DNA of 64,000 nucleotides from Actinoplanes xinjiangensis (GCF_003148685.1 NZ_QGGR01000022.1:62001-126000), one strand, 5' to 3'. Counted from the first letter of the stretch, positions 36,520 through 46,340 are shown. Translations and numbers: made by a program. The notes: generated by a model from the sequence alone, not told the origin.

Positions 36520-37250
36520 CAGGTCTCCTTCAGGCCGGGGGTCAGCGCGGCCAGGGTGAGCGTGCAGGTCGTGCCGCCACTGCCGGTACGGACGTCGAGC
36601 CCGGCCCCGCACCGGCGGGCGTGCCGGACGGCGAGGGGCAGGCCGAGCCCGGCTCCGCTGACGTCCCGCTCACGGGCGGCCTGACCGCGCTCGAACGGCA
36701 GGAACACCTGCTCACGCTCACCGGCGGCCAGGCCGGGGCCGTCGTCGCTGATCTCGATGGCCGGCCCGTCGGCGCGGACGGTGACACGCACGCACGGGCC
36801 GTCGGTGTACTTGATGGCGTTGTCGAGCAGCTCGGTCACCGCGTCGCGGATGTCGTCGCGGTTCGCCAGCCCGGTCACCGGTGCCGGCGGGGCCTCCAGC
36901 CGTACCTCCCGGTGGTGGTGACCGGCGGCGGCAGCCGTCGCGGTGATGGCCTGCCGGCAGACCTCGCGGCAGTCCACCGGCTCCGGGCTCCGGCCGGTGC
37001 CGCCGGTCCGGGCCAGGGTGACGATCCGTTCGACGGTGGTGAGCAGCTCGGCGGCACTGCTGTGGATCATGTCGAGCTGCCGGGCCTGCTGGGCCGCGTC
37101 GGTGGACCCCTCGGCCACCTTGCGCCCCATGATCCGGGTGAGGCCGACGATGCCGGCGAGCGGGCCACGCAACTCGTGCCCCAGCCGTGACAGGGCGTCG
37201 CCGGCGAACGGATCGCCGGGATCGGCTATCACGACGGATACCTCACCCAT
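36519..37250 (-). CDS. Soluble histidine kinase (HisKA-HATPase)
   Basis: A predicted 243-residue kinase with no sensor domain: HisKA 'LSRLGHELRGPLAGIVGLTR' and HATPase with N-box ELLDNAIKYTDG and G-boxes 'SDDGPGLAAGE' and 'GAGLGLPLA'. I chose the ATG at 37250 for its AGGGAAG box; the frame allows an ATG six codons earlier. It is translationally coupled to the hybrid kinase that follows and diverges from the large hybrid kinase, so all three may serve one phosphorelay. Confidence 0.85.
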   Translation of the reverse strand: MGEVSVVIADPGDPFAGDALSRLGHELRGPLAGIVGLTRIMGRKVAEGSTDAAQQARQLDMIHSSAAELLTTVERIVTLARTGGTGRSPEPVDCREVCRQAITATAAAAGHHHREVRLEAPPAPVTGLANRDDIRDAVTELLDNAIKYTDGPCVRVTVRADGPAIEISDDGPGLAAGEREQVFLPFERGQAARERDVSGAGLGLPLAVRHARRCGAGLDVRTGSGGTTCTLTLAALTPGLKET

Positions 37251-37318
37251 GCTGGCTTCCCTGCGCATAGTTCCGTGAACACGTCTTGTCCTCGCATTTT
37301 ATTGGTGACGCTGGTGGC

Positions 37319-40300
37319 GTGACGGTTTCTTTGAGCAGGCTGACGCGCCGCGCTCGACTGTGGCGCGCCGCGACGACGTCCGCGCTGCTGCTCGGTGTGC
37401 TGGGCCTGGTCGACAACCTGCTGAGCCCGGAGCTGTCCCAGCTGCTGCCGGGCGACCCGCTGATGTCGCGGGCCAGCGCGGAGATGACGTGCGCCGCGGG
37501 CATCGCCCTGCTGCTCGCCGGACCGGTGCGCGCCGGAGCCCGGCAGCAGTGGGCCGTCCGCCTGCTCGCGGTGTTCGTGGTGGGCAGGGCCACCTACACG
37601 CTGGTGGACAATCTCGCCGCGGCCGGGACGGGCCGGCCACCGATGCGGTCGCCGGTCGCGTTCCTGCTGATCGGCCTGGCGCTGCTGCTGCTGGACCACG
37701 GCCGGCGCCGCGGTCACCTCCTGGCGCAACTGCTGGCCGCCGCCGCGGCACTGGTCATGGGGGTCGCCGCGCTCGCCGCCCTGCTCGGGCTGGCCGCCCT
37801 CTACTGGGACACCCCCGCGCGGATCACTCCGCCGGGCACCCAGGCGGCGCTGCTGCTGCTGGCCCTGGCCGTGACCATCAGCCGTCCCGGCACGCTGGCG
37901 GTGCAGATCTTCGGCAGCAGACGCCTCGGCAGCCGGACCGTACGGCGGCTCGCGCCGGCGGTGGCCGCGGTCGTGATCCTGCTCGGCCTGTCGCTGGCGG
38001 TGATGAAACGCAACAACATCGACCTGGAGGGGGTGGTCGCGAACATCGTCGTCAGCGTGCTGCTGCTGACCCTCTACCTGGTGCTGCTCCGGGCCGGGCA
38101 CATGCTCAACGACGCCGACGCCGGACGACTGCGGCTCATCGCCGAGCTGCGCGAACAGCACGACTTCAGCGACACCGTGCTGACCGCACTGATCGAGGGG
38201 GTGATGGCCGTCACCCCGGACGGGACGGTGGTACGGGTCAACGAGCGCTGGACGCGGATCACCGGCTTCTCCGCCGACGAGGCCGTCGGCTCGCGGCCGC
38301 CGTACCCGTGGTGGCCGCCCGAGGGCTCGGACAACTGCGCCCGGCAACTGAAGCACGTACTGGAATCGGGCCGCAGCACGGACTTCGGCGCGAACCTGCG
38401 GCATCGGGACGGCACCGACCTGCCGGTGCTGGCGAGCATCCACCCGATCGCCTCCGAAGGACACGTCAGCATCCTCATCGTCACCTACCGCGATCTCACC
38501 GAACGGGACCGGGAACAGGCCCAGCGCCGGCAGATGGCCGAGGAGCTCGACCACTTCTTCACCCTGTCGCGCGACCTGATGTGCATGGCGTCCCGCGACG
38601 GGGTGTTCACCCGGATCAACCCGACCTGGACCGAGGTGCTCGGCTGGACCACCGAGGAGCTGACCAGCCGGCCATATCTGGAGTTCATCCACCCCGACGA
38701 CGTCGATCGCACCGTGGCCCAGAACATCACCCTGACCGACGGGCTGATGCCGACGGTCTCGTTCGAGAACCGCTACCGCACCCGCGACGGCGGCTACCGC
38801 TGGCTGGCCTGGAACGCCACCCCCGCCGAGGACGGCGCCTGCATCTACGCCGTGGCCCGGGACGTCACCGAGGCCAAGCGTGCCGAGCAGCGGTTCCGGC
38901 AGCTGATCTTCAGCGCTCCGGACGCCATGGTGATCGTCGGCGCCGACGGGATCATCCGGCTGGTCAACGACCAGACCGAACGGCTGTTCGGCTGGTCCGA
39001 CACGGACCTGGTGGGCCGGCCGGTGCACACCCTCATCCCGGCGCGGCTGCATGCTCGCCACACGGAGGACATGAGCCACTACCTCGAGGAACCGGTCGCG
39101 CGCCGGATGGGGATCGGCCGGGAGCTCAGCGCGCTGCGCCGGGACGGCAGCGAGTTCCCGGTCGAGATCACCATCGCCCCGCTCGACACCGAGGAGGGGC
39201 TGCTGGTGTCGGCGGCGATCCGCGACGTCTCCGAACGGCAGCGCACCGAGCAGGCGCTGGCCGCCGCACGGGACGAGGCGCTGGCCGCGGCGGCGGCCAA
39301 GTCGCAGTTCGTGGCCATGGTCAGTCACGAGATCCGGACCCCGATGAACGGGGTGATCGGGCTGACCAAACTGCTGCTGGACACCCCGTTGCAGCCGGTG
39401 CAGCGCCGGTACGGCGAGTCGATCCGCGCCTCGGCACAGGCGCTGTTGGCGATCATCAACGACATCCTGGACTTCTCCAAGATCGAGGCCGGCAAGGTCA
39501 CCCTCATCGAGCAGGACTTCGACCTCGGTGACCTGCTCGAACAGGTCGCCCACGCGGGGGCCGCCGCGGCCCGGGACAAGGCCATCGAGATCGTCGGCTA
39601 CTACCCGCCCGACCTGCCGGCCACGGTCCACGGCGACGAGGGCCGGCTGCGGCAGGTGCTCCTGAACCTGATCGGCAACGCGGTCAAGTTCACCCACCGG
39701 GGCGAGGTCGTGATCCGGGTCGACCCGGGCGGCCCGGACGACGACGGCCGGCGCAGCTACGACTTCAGCGTGTCCGACACCGGCATCGGCATCGACGCCG
39801 GCCAGATCTCCCGGATGTTCGAGCCGTTCACCCAGGCCGACGACACCAACAGCCGCGAGTTCGGCGGCACCGGCCTGGGCCTGACCATCAGCCGGCAACT
39901 CGTCGAGCTGATGGGCGGCACCCTCCAGGTCGACAGCCGGCCCGGCCACGGCAGCCGGTTCCACTTCACGCTGACGCTCGGGACCGTGCCGACGGCAGCG
40001 GATCCGCACCGGCGGCACCGGAGTCTGGCCGGTCGCCGGTTGCTGATCGCCGACTCCAACCCGACGAGCCGCAGCTTCCTGAGCGAGCACGTCCAGGCCT
40101 GGGGCATGCGGGTCACCGTCGCCGACAGCGCCCCCGTCGCGCTCGACCAGCTGGGCCTGGCGTGCCGCCGCGGCGAGCCGCACGACATCGCCGTCATCGA
40201 TCACCACCTGACCCGGCTGGACGGCGTCGAGCTGATCACCGTGATGGGCGCTCAGCCGGAGATCGAGCCGCGCCCGTACTGTGTGCTGCTGAGCCGTGAC

Positions 40301-40828
40301 CCGTCCGCCGAACACCGGCTCACCGATCACACCGGCGTCGACGTGCTGGCCAAGCCGATCGGCCCGTCGGTGCTCTTCGACTATCTGATGTCCCGGTTCG
40401 GGCCGGTCGCCACCGCCCACGAGGACCCGGACCGGCCGGCACCCGCGCCGGCGGGCGGGCGCGGGCGGATCCTGCTCGCCGAGGACAACGAGATCAACCA
40501 GCTGGTCGCGGTCGACACCCTGGCCGGGCTCGGCTACGACACCGACATCGCCGCCAACGGCGCCGAGGCCGTCGAACTGGCCGCCACCGGCGACTACGTG
40601 GCCATCCTGATGGACTGCCAGATGCCGCGCCTCGACGGTTACCAGGCCACCGAACAGCTACGCGCCAACGAGGACCCCGGCCGGCACACCCCGATCATCG
40701 CGATGACCGCCGGCGTCCTGGCCGAGGACCGGCGGCGGGCGCTCCAGGCCGGCATGGACGACTTCCTGGCCAAACCGATCGACCCGGACAAGCTGCGGGC
40801 CACCCTGGACCACTGGACGCACGTGTGA
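37319..40828 (+). CDS. Large membrane hybrid histidine kinase (7-8 TM, 3 PAS, HisKA, HATPase, 2 REC)
   Basis: A 1169-residue protein. The N-terminal 265 residues form about eight membrane helices, similar to MASE-type sensors. Three PAS domains follow (about 275-400, 410-530, 540-655), then HisKA with MVSHEIRTPMNGVIGL (His about 667), HATPase (N-box NLIGNAVKFTH, G-box GGTGLGLTISRQ), a first receiver (about 905-1020, Asp in AVIDHHL) and a canonical receiver (about 1050-1165, MDCQMPRLDGYQATEQ). I chose the GTG at 37319; an upstream TTG would add 11 residues of odd composition. The double receiver suggests a multistep phosphorelay. Confidence 0.88.
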   Translation: MTVSLSRLTRRARLWRAATTSALLLGVLGLVDNLLSPELSQLLPGDPLMSRASAEMTCAAGIALLLAGPVRAGARQQWAVRLLAVFVVGRATYTLVDNLAAAGTGRPPMRSPVAFLLIGLALLLLDHGRRRGHLLAQLLAAAAALVMGVAALAALLGLAALYWDTPARITPPGTQAALLLLALAVTISRPGTLAVQIFGSRRLGSRTVRRLAPAVAAVVILLGLSLAVMKRNNIDLEGVVANIVVSVLLLTLYLVLLRAGHMLNDADAGRLRLIAELREQHDFSDTVLTALIEGVMAVTPDGTVVRVNERWTRITGFSADEAVGSRPPYPWWPPEGSDNCARQLKHVLESGRSTDFGANLRHRDGTDLPVLASIHPIASEGHVSILIVTYRDLTERDREQAQRRQMAEELDHFFTLSRDLMCMASRDGVFTRINPTWTEVLGWTTEELTSRPYLEFIHPDDVDRTVAQNITLTDGLMPTVSFENRYRTRDGGYRWLAWNATPAEDGACIYAVARDVTEAKRAEQRFRQLIFSAPDAMVIVGADGIIRLVNDQTERLFGWSDTDLVGRPVHTLIPARLHARHTEDMSHYLEEPVARRMGIGRELSALRRDGSEFPVEITIAPLDTEEGLLVSAAIRDVSERQRTEQALAAARDEALAAAAAKSQFVAMVSHEIRTPMNGVIGLTKLLLDTPLQPVQRRYGESIRASAQALLAIINDILDFSKIEAGKVTLIEQDFDLGDLLEQVAHAGAAAARDKAIEIVGYYPPDLPATVHGDEGRLRQVLLNLIGNAVKFTHRGEVVIRVDPGGPDDDGRRSYDFSVSDTGIGIDAGQISRMFEPFTQADDTNSREFGGTGLGLTISRQLVELMGGTLQVDSRPGHGSRFHFTLTLGTVPTAADPHRRHRSLAGRRLLIADSNPTSRSFLSEHVQAWGMRVTVADSAPVALDQLGLACRRGEPHDIAVIDHHLTRLDGVELITVMGAQPEIEPRPYCVLLSRDPSAEHRLTDHTGVDVLAKPIGPSVLFDYLMSRFGPVATAHEDPDRPAPAPAGGRGRILLAEDNEINQLVAVDTLAGLGYDTDIAANGAEAVELAATGDYVAILMDCQMPRLDGYQATEQLRANEDPGRHTPIIAMTAGVLAEDRRRALQAGMDDFLAKPIDPDKLRATLDHWTHV

Positions 40829-40843
40829 GTCTATGGTGGTCCG

Positions 40844-41995
40844 ATGCCCGGTCAGTGGATCCCTCAGCTGCGCGTGCTGTGGGATCTGATCATCGCGACG
40901 ACGGTCGCCACCATCGCCGTGCAGTACCGCGACGCCTCCTGGTGGGACGTGCTGATCGGTGTCGCCATGGCGGTCGCGCTGATCGCCCGGCGCTTCGCAC
41001 CGGTCCGGGTGTTCGCGGTGGTCACGGTTCTCGCGCTGGTGCAGACGGCGGTCGCGGCGGCGGTTCCGGCGGCGTACGACGTGGCGCTGCCCGTGGCGAT
41101 GACCGCGGTGGTGGTCCACTCCCGGTCCCGGGCGGCAGTCTTCGGATCCGGGGCTATTATCGTGCTCGGTGTGGCGGTGTCCGCGCTGCTCCAGGCCCGG
41201 CAGGAGTGGTCCGGGTCGCTGCTGCACTACCCGTACCTGGCCGAGCAGACCGCCGCGCTCGCCGCCTGCGGCGCGTTGTGGCTGTTCGGCTACGTGTTCC
41301 GGACCAACCGGGAGCGGACGGCGACCGCCGAACGGGAGCGGGATCATCTCGCCCGGCTCGCGGCCGCCGACGAGCGCGCCTTCATCGCCCGCGAGCTGCA
41401 CGACGTGGTGGCACACAGCCTGGCCGTGATGATCGCCCAGGCCGACGGCGCGACGTACGTGGTCGACACCGACACCGGCCAGGCCAGAGAGGCGATGCGC
41501 ACGGTCGCCGCCACCGGCCGCGAGGCGCTGGACGACATGCACCGGATCGTCGCCGTGCTGCGCGACGCCGGCGACGACGACCCGCAGGACCGGCGGCGCC
41601 ACGGGCTCGCCCGCTTCGACGCGCTCGTGGAACGGGCCCGGACCGCCGGCCTCGGCGTCGACGTGCGCATCGACGGCGAGATCGGGCGGCTGGCGGCGGC
41701 CGATGAACTGACCGTGTTCCGGATCGTGCAGGAGTCGCTGACCAACACGCTGCGGCACGCCGGGACCGGAGCGAAGGTCCTGGTCACGCTCGCTGTCGAG
41801 CGGGGGCGGGCGGTGCTGGAGGTCGCCGACGACGGCGGCGGGCAGCGGCCGGCGACGGCCGGCACCGGAGGCGGCAACGGCCTGCTCGGGATGCGCGAGC
41901 GGGTGGCGGTGCACGGCGGCGACATCACGGCCGGTCCCGGTCCGGACGGCGGCTGGCGGGTGCGGGCCACCATCCCGCTGAAGGAGGCACGGTGA
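40844..41995 (+). CDS. Sensor histidine kinase (NarL/HisKA_3 type)
   Basis: A 383-residue kinase. About five membrane helices (15-150) are followed by a short coiled coil, HisKA_3 with ARELHDVVAHSLAVMIAQAD (His about 186), and HATPase ending in 'GGNGLLGMRERVAVHGGDI'. No ribosome site is seen. TATGGT ends six bases before the ATG, suggesting a leaderless mRNA. Its TGA overlaps the next gene's GTG. With the response regulator and the exporter genes downstream it forms a cell-envelope stress or antimicrobial-peptide response unit of the LiaRS/VraSR kind. Confidence 0.9.
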   Translation: MPGQWIPQLRVLWDLIIATTVATIAVQYRDASWWDVLIGVAMAVALIARRFAPVRVFAVVTVLALVQTAVAAAVPAAYDVALPVAMTAVVVHSRSRAAVFGSGAIIVLGVAVSALLQARQEWSGSLLHYPYLAEQTAALAACGALWLFGYVFRTNRERTATAERERDHLARLAAADERAFIARELHDVVAHSLAVMIAQADGATYVVDTDTGQAREAMRTVAATGREALDDMHRIVAVLRDAGDDDPQDRRRHGLARFDALVERARTAGLGVDVRIDGEIGRLAAADELTVFRIVQESLTNTLRHAGTGAKVLVTLAVERGRAVLEVADDGGGQRPATAGTGGGNGLLGMRERVAVHGGDITAGPGPDGGWRVRATIPLKEAR

Positions 41996-42651
41996 GCATT
42001 CGGGTCCTGCTGGTCGACGATCAGGCACTGGTCCGGGCCGGGTTCGTCATGGTGCTGTCGGCGCAGCCCGACATGGAGGTGGTCGGTGAGGCCGGCGACG
42101 GTGCCGAGGCTGTCGCACTGCTGGCCCGCACGCCGGCGGACGTGGTGGTGATGGACATCCGGATGCCGGTGATGGACGGCGTGGAGGCGACCCGGCGGAT
42201 CTGTGCCGGCCCGGACGGCCCGCGCGTGCTGGTGCTGACCACCTTCGACACCGACGAGGACGCGTTCGCCGCACTCCAGGCCGGCGCGAGTGGCTTCCTG
42301 CTCAAGAACGCACCGCCGGAGCAGCTGCTCGCGGCGATCCGGGTGGTCGCGGCGGGCGAGTCGGTGGTCGCACCACGGATCACCCGGGCGCTGCTGGACC
42401 GGTTCGCCGGCCAGCTCACCCTGCCCGGCCGGGCCGACGAACGGCTGGCCGCACTCACCGACCGGGAGCGTGAGGTCCTGGAGCTGGTCGCGGCCGGGCT
42501 GTCGAACACCGAGATCGCCGCCCGGCTGTTCGTCGCCGAAGGCACCGTCAAGACGCATTTCGGGCGGATCCTGACTAAACTGGGACTCCGTGACCGGGTC
42601 CAGGCCGTCGTGTTCGCCTACGAGATCGGCCTGGTCAAACCGGGTGTGTAA
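41992..42651 (+). CDS. NarL/LuxR-type response regulator
   Basis: A 219-residue regulator: receiver with Asp55 (VVVMDIRMPVMDG), lysine in FLLKNA, and LuxR helix-turn-helix 'LTDREREVLELVAAGLSNTE'. It is coupled to the kinase gene by a GTGA overlap. The next operon (small membrane protein, ATPase, FtsX permease) begins 82 bases downstream and is the likely target. It is similar in layout to, but distinct from, the system at about 11 kb. Confidence 0.92.
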   Translation: MSIRVLLVDDQALVRAGFVMVLSAQPDMEVVGEAGDGAEAVALLARTPADVVVMDIRMPVMDGVEATRRICAGPDGPRVLVLTTFDTDEDAFAALQAGASGFLLKNAPPEQLLAAIRVVAAGESVVAPRITRALLDRFAGQLTLPGRADERLAALTDREREVLELVAAGLSNTEIAARLFVAEGTVKTHFGRILTKLGLRDRVQAVVFAYEIGLVKPGV

Positions 42652-42733
42652 GACCTGAGTCGTACACGGCGGCGCCCGTGATCTGCCCTGGCGGCAATGC
42701 GCCGGACCCGCCCCACACCGAAGAATCAGTGTC

Positions 42734-43135
42734 GTGAACAGCAAGCACATCACCTTCGGAATCCTGACCGCGATCATCCTGGCCGGTGTCGCGTTCGGCG
42801 TGAACTACCTGTGGGACAAACGGTTCGGGCCCACCGCCGCGTCGGCCGCCGACTGCGCCCTGGCCCAGCAGCTGATCGACAAGGCGCAGACCCCGCCCAC
42901 CGACGCCGCCCAGGCCGAACAGTGGGAGCAGCAGATCCGGCAGGTCCGCTACACCCAGATGGAGAACGACGGGATCAGCACCGAGGTCGCCCGGTACGTG
43001 TACTGGTCCCGGATCCGGGCCACCGGCGACCCGTCGCGACCGGACCCGGGTACGCTCGACGAGATCACCGAGCTGGCCATCGGGCACTGCGAGGACAGCG
43101 GCGTCGACCTGCGCGTACCGAAGATCGTCTTCTGA
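42734..43135 (+). CDS. Single-pass membrane protein of the MacB-type operon
   Basis: A 133-residue protein with one N-terminal helix (about 7-27) and a roughly 100-residue outer domain rich in Gln and Glu, containing two cysteines (DCALAQ and HCEDSG) that could form a disulfide. I recognise no family. The stop overlaps the ATPase start (TGATG). Its place between a two-component system and an ABC exporter suggests an accessory or substrate-binding part of that exporter. The GTG lacks a clear ribosome binding site. Confidence 0.7.
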   Translation: MNSKHITFGILTAIILAGVAFGVNYLWDKRFGPTAASAADCALAQQLIDKAQTPPTDAAQAEQWEQQIRQVRYTQMENDGISTEVARYVYWSRIRATGDPSRPDPGTLDEITELAIGHCEDSGVDLRVPKIVF

Positions 43136-43812
43136 TGTCCGCCGTCACCGCCACCGACCTGGTCAAGATCTACGGGACCGGCCCCGGCGCGGTCCGCGCA
43201 CTCGACGGGGTGTCGGCCACGTTCGACCGCGGCCGGTTCACCGCGATCATGGGCGCGTCCGGCTCCGGCAAGTCCACCTTCATGCACTGTCTGGCCGGGC
43301 TGGACACCGTCACCAGCGGCACCGTCACGATCGGCGACACCGAGCTGACCGGCCTGACCGACCGGGCACTGACCGGGGTACGCCGCGACCGGATCGGCTT
43401 CGTGTTCCAGGCGTTCAACCTGCTCCCGGCCCTGACCGCCCGGCAGAACATCACCCTGCCCGCCGAACTGGCCGGCCGGGCCGTCGATCAGGACCTGTTC
43501 GACCACGTCATCGACGTCCTCGGCATCGGCGACCGGCTCGGGCATCGCCCGTCCGAGCTGTCCGGCGGCCAGCAGCAGCGCGTCGCCCTGGCCCGGGCAC
43601 TGAGCACCCGCCCCGACGTGATCTTCGCCGACGAGCCGACCGGCAACCTCGACTCCCGGTCCGGGACCGAGGTCCTCGGTTTCCTGCGCGACTCGGTGCA
43701 CCGGCTCGGCCAGACCGTCGTCATGGTCACCCACGACCCGAACGCCGCCGGGTACGCCGACCGCGTGCTCGTGCTCGCCGACGGCCGCATCGTCGAGGAC
43801 ACCACCCGATGA
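43135..43812 (+). CDS. ABC transporter ATP-binding protein (MacB/LolD class)
   Basis: A 225-residue ATPase: Walker A GASGSGKST (about 41-49), signature LSGGQQQRVALARAL, Walker B VIFADEPTGNLDS. The DEPTGNLD string and the X-loop belong to the LolD/MacB/FtsE class that works by mechanotransmission. It overlaps its permease gene by four bases (ATGA). The pair would expel or sense peptides or move lipoproteins rather than import solutes. Confidence 0.93.
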   Translation: MSAVTATDLVKIYGTGPGAVRALDGVSATFDRGRFTAIMGASGSGKSTFMHCLAGLDTVTSGTVTIGDTELTGLTDRALTGVRRDRIGFVFQAFNLLPALTARQNITLPAELAGRAVDQDLFDHVIDVLGIGDRLGHRPSELSGGQQQRVALARALSTRPDVIFADEPTGNLDSRSGTEVLGFLRDSVHRLGQTVVMVTHDPNAAGYADRVLVLADGRIVEDTTR

Positions 43813-46295
43813 CCGCGATCGTGTTGCGCACCCAGCTCAGCGGGGTGCTGCGCCGGCCGGGGCGGCTGCTGATGACCGGGTTGTCGGTGCTGGTGGCGGC
43901 GTTCGTGGTGTTCGGGACGGTGCTGGCGTACGCGATCGTCAGCCGGACCACCCTGGACACGTTCAGTGCGACACCCGAGGCGGTCAGCGTCGTCGCGTAC
44001 ACCACCGGCGGTGCACCGCTCGACCCGGAGCAGGTCGCCGCGATCCGTACCACCGCCGGGGTGGCCGAGGTGGCGGGCCGGGTGACCGCGACGTTCACGG
44101 TCGGCGACGCGTCTGCCGGCAGCGACCTCGACCTGCTCGCCGACCCGGGCACCGGTCCCCTGTCCCGGATCACCCTGGTCTCCGGCGCCTACCCGGCGGC
44201 GGCCCGGCAGATCGCGGTGGACCGGCGGGCCGCCGGACGGCTCGGCGTGACCGTCGGCGGCACGCTGCGGCTCAACACCCCCAACCGCGCCGGCAAGCCG
44301 GTGACGGTCACCGTGACCGGGATCGTCGACGGGCCGCGGGACTCGGCCGAACGCGCCTGGGCACCGGATCAGATGGTCGCCGCGCTCAGCGGCGAGCCCG
44401 GCTTCCCCCGGGTCGACGTGCTGGCCGGGCCCGGCGCCGACATCCCGGCGATGATCAACGGGATGTCCGAGCGGCTGCTGCGCGATCCGACCGCCTACGT
44501 CAGCGTCACGACCGGCGACAGCATGCGGGTCCGCGAGGCACGCGCCGCGGTGCAGCAGTTCGATCAGCTGTTCGCCCTGGTGGCGATGTTCGTCGCGATC
44601 GCCGTCGTGGCCGCCGCGCTGGTGGCCACCTCCACGTTCCGGATCGTGTTCGCGCAGCGGATGCGGCAGCTGGCGCTGCTGCGCGCGATCGGTGCCCAGC
44701 GCAACCAGCTGGTGGTCGCCCTGGCCGTCGAGGGTGCGGTGGTCGGCCTGGTCACCGGCACCGTCGGGGTGCTGCTCGCCCAGGCCGCCGGGTTCGCCGC
44801 GCCGGCCCTGGCCGCGATGTTCGGGCGCACCGTGTCCGCGCCCGGTGTGCCGGTGGGCGCCGCGGTGGCCGTGGTGCTCGGCGCCGGGCTGCTGACCGCC
44901 GGGGCCGTGCTCGCCCCCGCCTTCGCGGCGGCCGGGGTGTCGCCGTTGCAGGCGCTGCGCAGCGCGAGCACCCTGGCCGCCGAACGCGGCATCACCGTGC
45001 CGCGGCTGGTGGGCGGCCTGCTGCTGGTGGCGGTGACCGGCGGCATCGCCTGGCTGACCGTGCGCAGCATGGGTTCCTCCGAGGCGCTGCTCTACCTCGT
45101 CGGGACCGGCGCGTTCGGGTTCGGTGCGCTCATCCTGCTCGGCCCGGTGCTGATCCGCCCGATCCTCGCGGTGGCCGGGTGGCCGCTGCGGCGGTTCGGT
45201 CCCGCCGGGCGGCTCGCGGTCAGCGGCATCGGCGGCACGCCCCGGCGGGCGGCGGCGGTGTCGGTGGTGGTCGCGCTCGGCGTGACGATGCTGGCCGGAA
45301 CGGTCGTGGGCATCTCCAGCCTGCAACTGTGGACCGACCGGACGATGGCCTCCCGTACCCCCGCCGACCTGGCCATGTTCGCCGAGGGCCGGGGCGGGCT
45401 CGACGACGTGGTGGCGAGATTACGTGCCGACTCGCGGTTCCGGGACGTCACACCGTTCCGGATGGCCGACTTCAGCTCCACCGACGGCGGGTTCTCGCAC
45501 GGCGCGATCGCGGTCGACCTGACCGCGATGCCGATGCTGCGCACCCTGGAGGCGTCCGCCGGGCAGGTCACGGCGCTCGGTCCGGGCAAGGTCGTCCTGT
45601 CGGCGACCGCGGCGAGCGACCTGGGCGCCGGTGTTGGTGAGGTGGTGACGCTGCGCTCCGACGGCACGGTGCGGGCCGAGGTGGTGGCGATCCTGACCGG
45701 GGACGGGCCGCTGCGGATGGGCGCGGTCCTGACACCCGCCGACCTGGATGCGCTCGGTGGCGCGTCGCCCGGGGTGCTCGCCGACATCGCCACCGGCGGC
45801 CGGGACGAGGCGCTGGCCGCCTTCCGCGGTGCCGGCGCTCCGGCCGGGACCGAGGTGGCGGTGCTGGCCGACGCACGCGACAAGGCCGACGGCGAGGTGT
45901 CGTCACTGTTCGCGGCGGCGGTCGGCCTGCTCGGCCTGACCGTGCTGATCGCGGCGGTCGGTGTCGGCACCACGACCGGCCTGTCGGTGCTGGAACGCAC
46001 CCAGGAGTTCGGCCTGGCCCGTGCGTTGGGCCTGACCCGGGCCCGGCTGCGGTTGATGATCGGCATGGAGGCAGGGCTGTACGGCCTGATCGGCGCGGTG
46101 CTCGGCATCCTGCTGGGCGTGCCGATGGCGTGGCTGGCCCTGGAGTCGCTGCGCCTGGACCTGCCGATGACCCTCCCGGCCGGGCGATTGGCCGCGATCG
46201 CGCTGGTGACGGCCACGATCACGGTCCTGGCAGGCCTGCTGCCGGCCCGCCGCGCGGCCCGGGTCAGCCCGGTGGCCGCGCTGGCCGCCGACTGA
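43809..46295 (+). CDS. FtsX/MacB-like ABC transporter permease
   Basis: An 828-residue permease with an N-terminal helix, a MacB-like extracytoplasmic domain (about 45-245), three helices forming a first FtsX domain (about 255-375), a central pair of helices, a second outer domain (about 490-690) and a second FtsX domain (about 700-815). This ten-helix duplicated plan is typical for Gram-positive peptide-sensing or exporting permeases. It is followed by a perfect 13-bp hairpin. With the ATPase it is probably the target of the upstream two-component system. Confidence 0.9.
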   Translation: MTAIVLRTQLSGVLRRPGRLLMTGLSVLVAAFVVFGTVLAYAIVSRTTLDTFSATPEAVSVVAYTTGGAPLDPEQVAAIRTTAGVAEVAGRVTATFTVGDASAGSDLDLLADPGTGPLSRITLVSGAYPAAARQIAVDRRAAGRLGVTVGGTLRLNTPNRAGKPVTVTVTGIVDGPRDSAERAWAPDQMVAALSGEPGFPRVDVLAGPGADIPAMINGMSERLLRDPTAYVSVTTGDSMRVREARAAVQQFDQLFALVAMFVAIAVVAAALVATSTFRIVFAQRMRQLALLRAIGAQRNQLVVALAVEGAVVGLVTGTVGVLLAQAAGFAAPALAAMFGRTVSAPGVPVGAAVAVVLGAGLLTAGAVLAPAFAAAGVSPLQALRSASTLAAERGITVPRLVGGLLLVAVTGGIAWLTVRSMGSSEALLYLVGTGAFGFGALILLGPVLIRPILAVAGWPLRRFGPAGRLAVSGIGGTPRRAAAVSVVVALGVTMLAGTVVGISSLQLWTDRTMASRTPADLAMFAEGRGGLDDVVARLRADSRFRDVTPFRMADFSSTDGGFSHGAIAVDLTAMPMLRTLEASAGQVTALGPGKVVLSATAASDLGAGVGEVVTLRSDGTVRAEVVAILTGDGPLRMGAVLTPADLDALGGASPGVLADIATGGRDEALAAFRGAGAPAGTEVAVLADARDKADGEVSSLFAAAVGLLGLTVLIAAVGVGTTTGLSVLERTQEFGLARALGLTRARLRLMIGMEAGLYGLIGAVLGILLGVPMAWLALESLRLDLPMTLPAGRLAAIALVTATITVLAGLLPARRAARVSPVAALAAD

Positions 46296-46309
46296 CCCGG
46301 CACCGACAG

Positions 46310-46340
46310 CCCCGGCCGGCGGCCACCCCGCCGGCCGGGG
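46310..46340. terminator. Bidirectional hairpin terminator
   Basis: CCCCGGCCGGCGG, five bases, CCGCCGGCCGGGG: perfect 13-bp stem between the permease gene and the convergent DUF5984 gene. It serves both strands and has no U-tract. Confidence 0.7.

Noticed and set aside
37229-40420. Very long open frame on the minus strand, antisense to the large hybrid kinase
   Set aside because: Its composition (Gly, Arg, Asp, Gln, Val rich, no domain) is the usual shadow of a high-GC gene, and the plus-strand kinase has full domain support.
43488-45326. Long minus-strand frame antisense to the ABC permease
   Set aside because: Low-complexity His/Arg/Gly-rich translation with no domain or ribosome site; the FtsX permease is clear.
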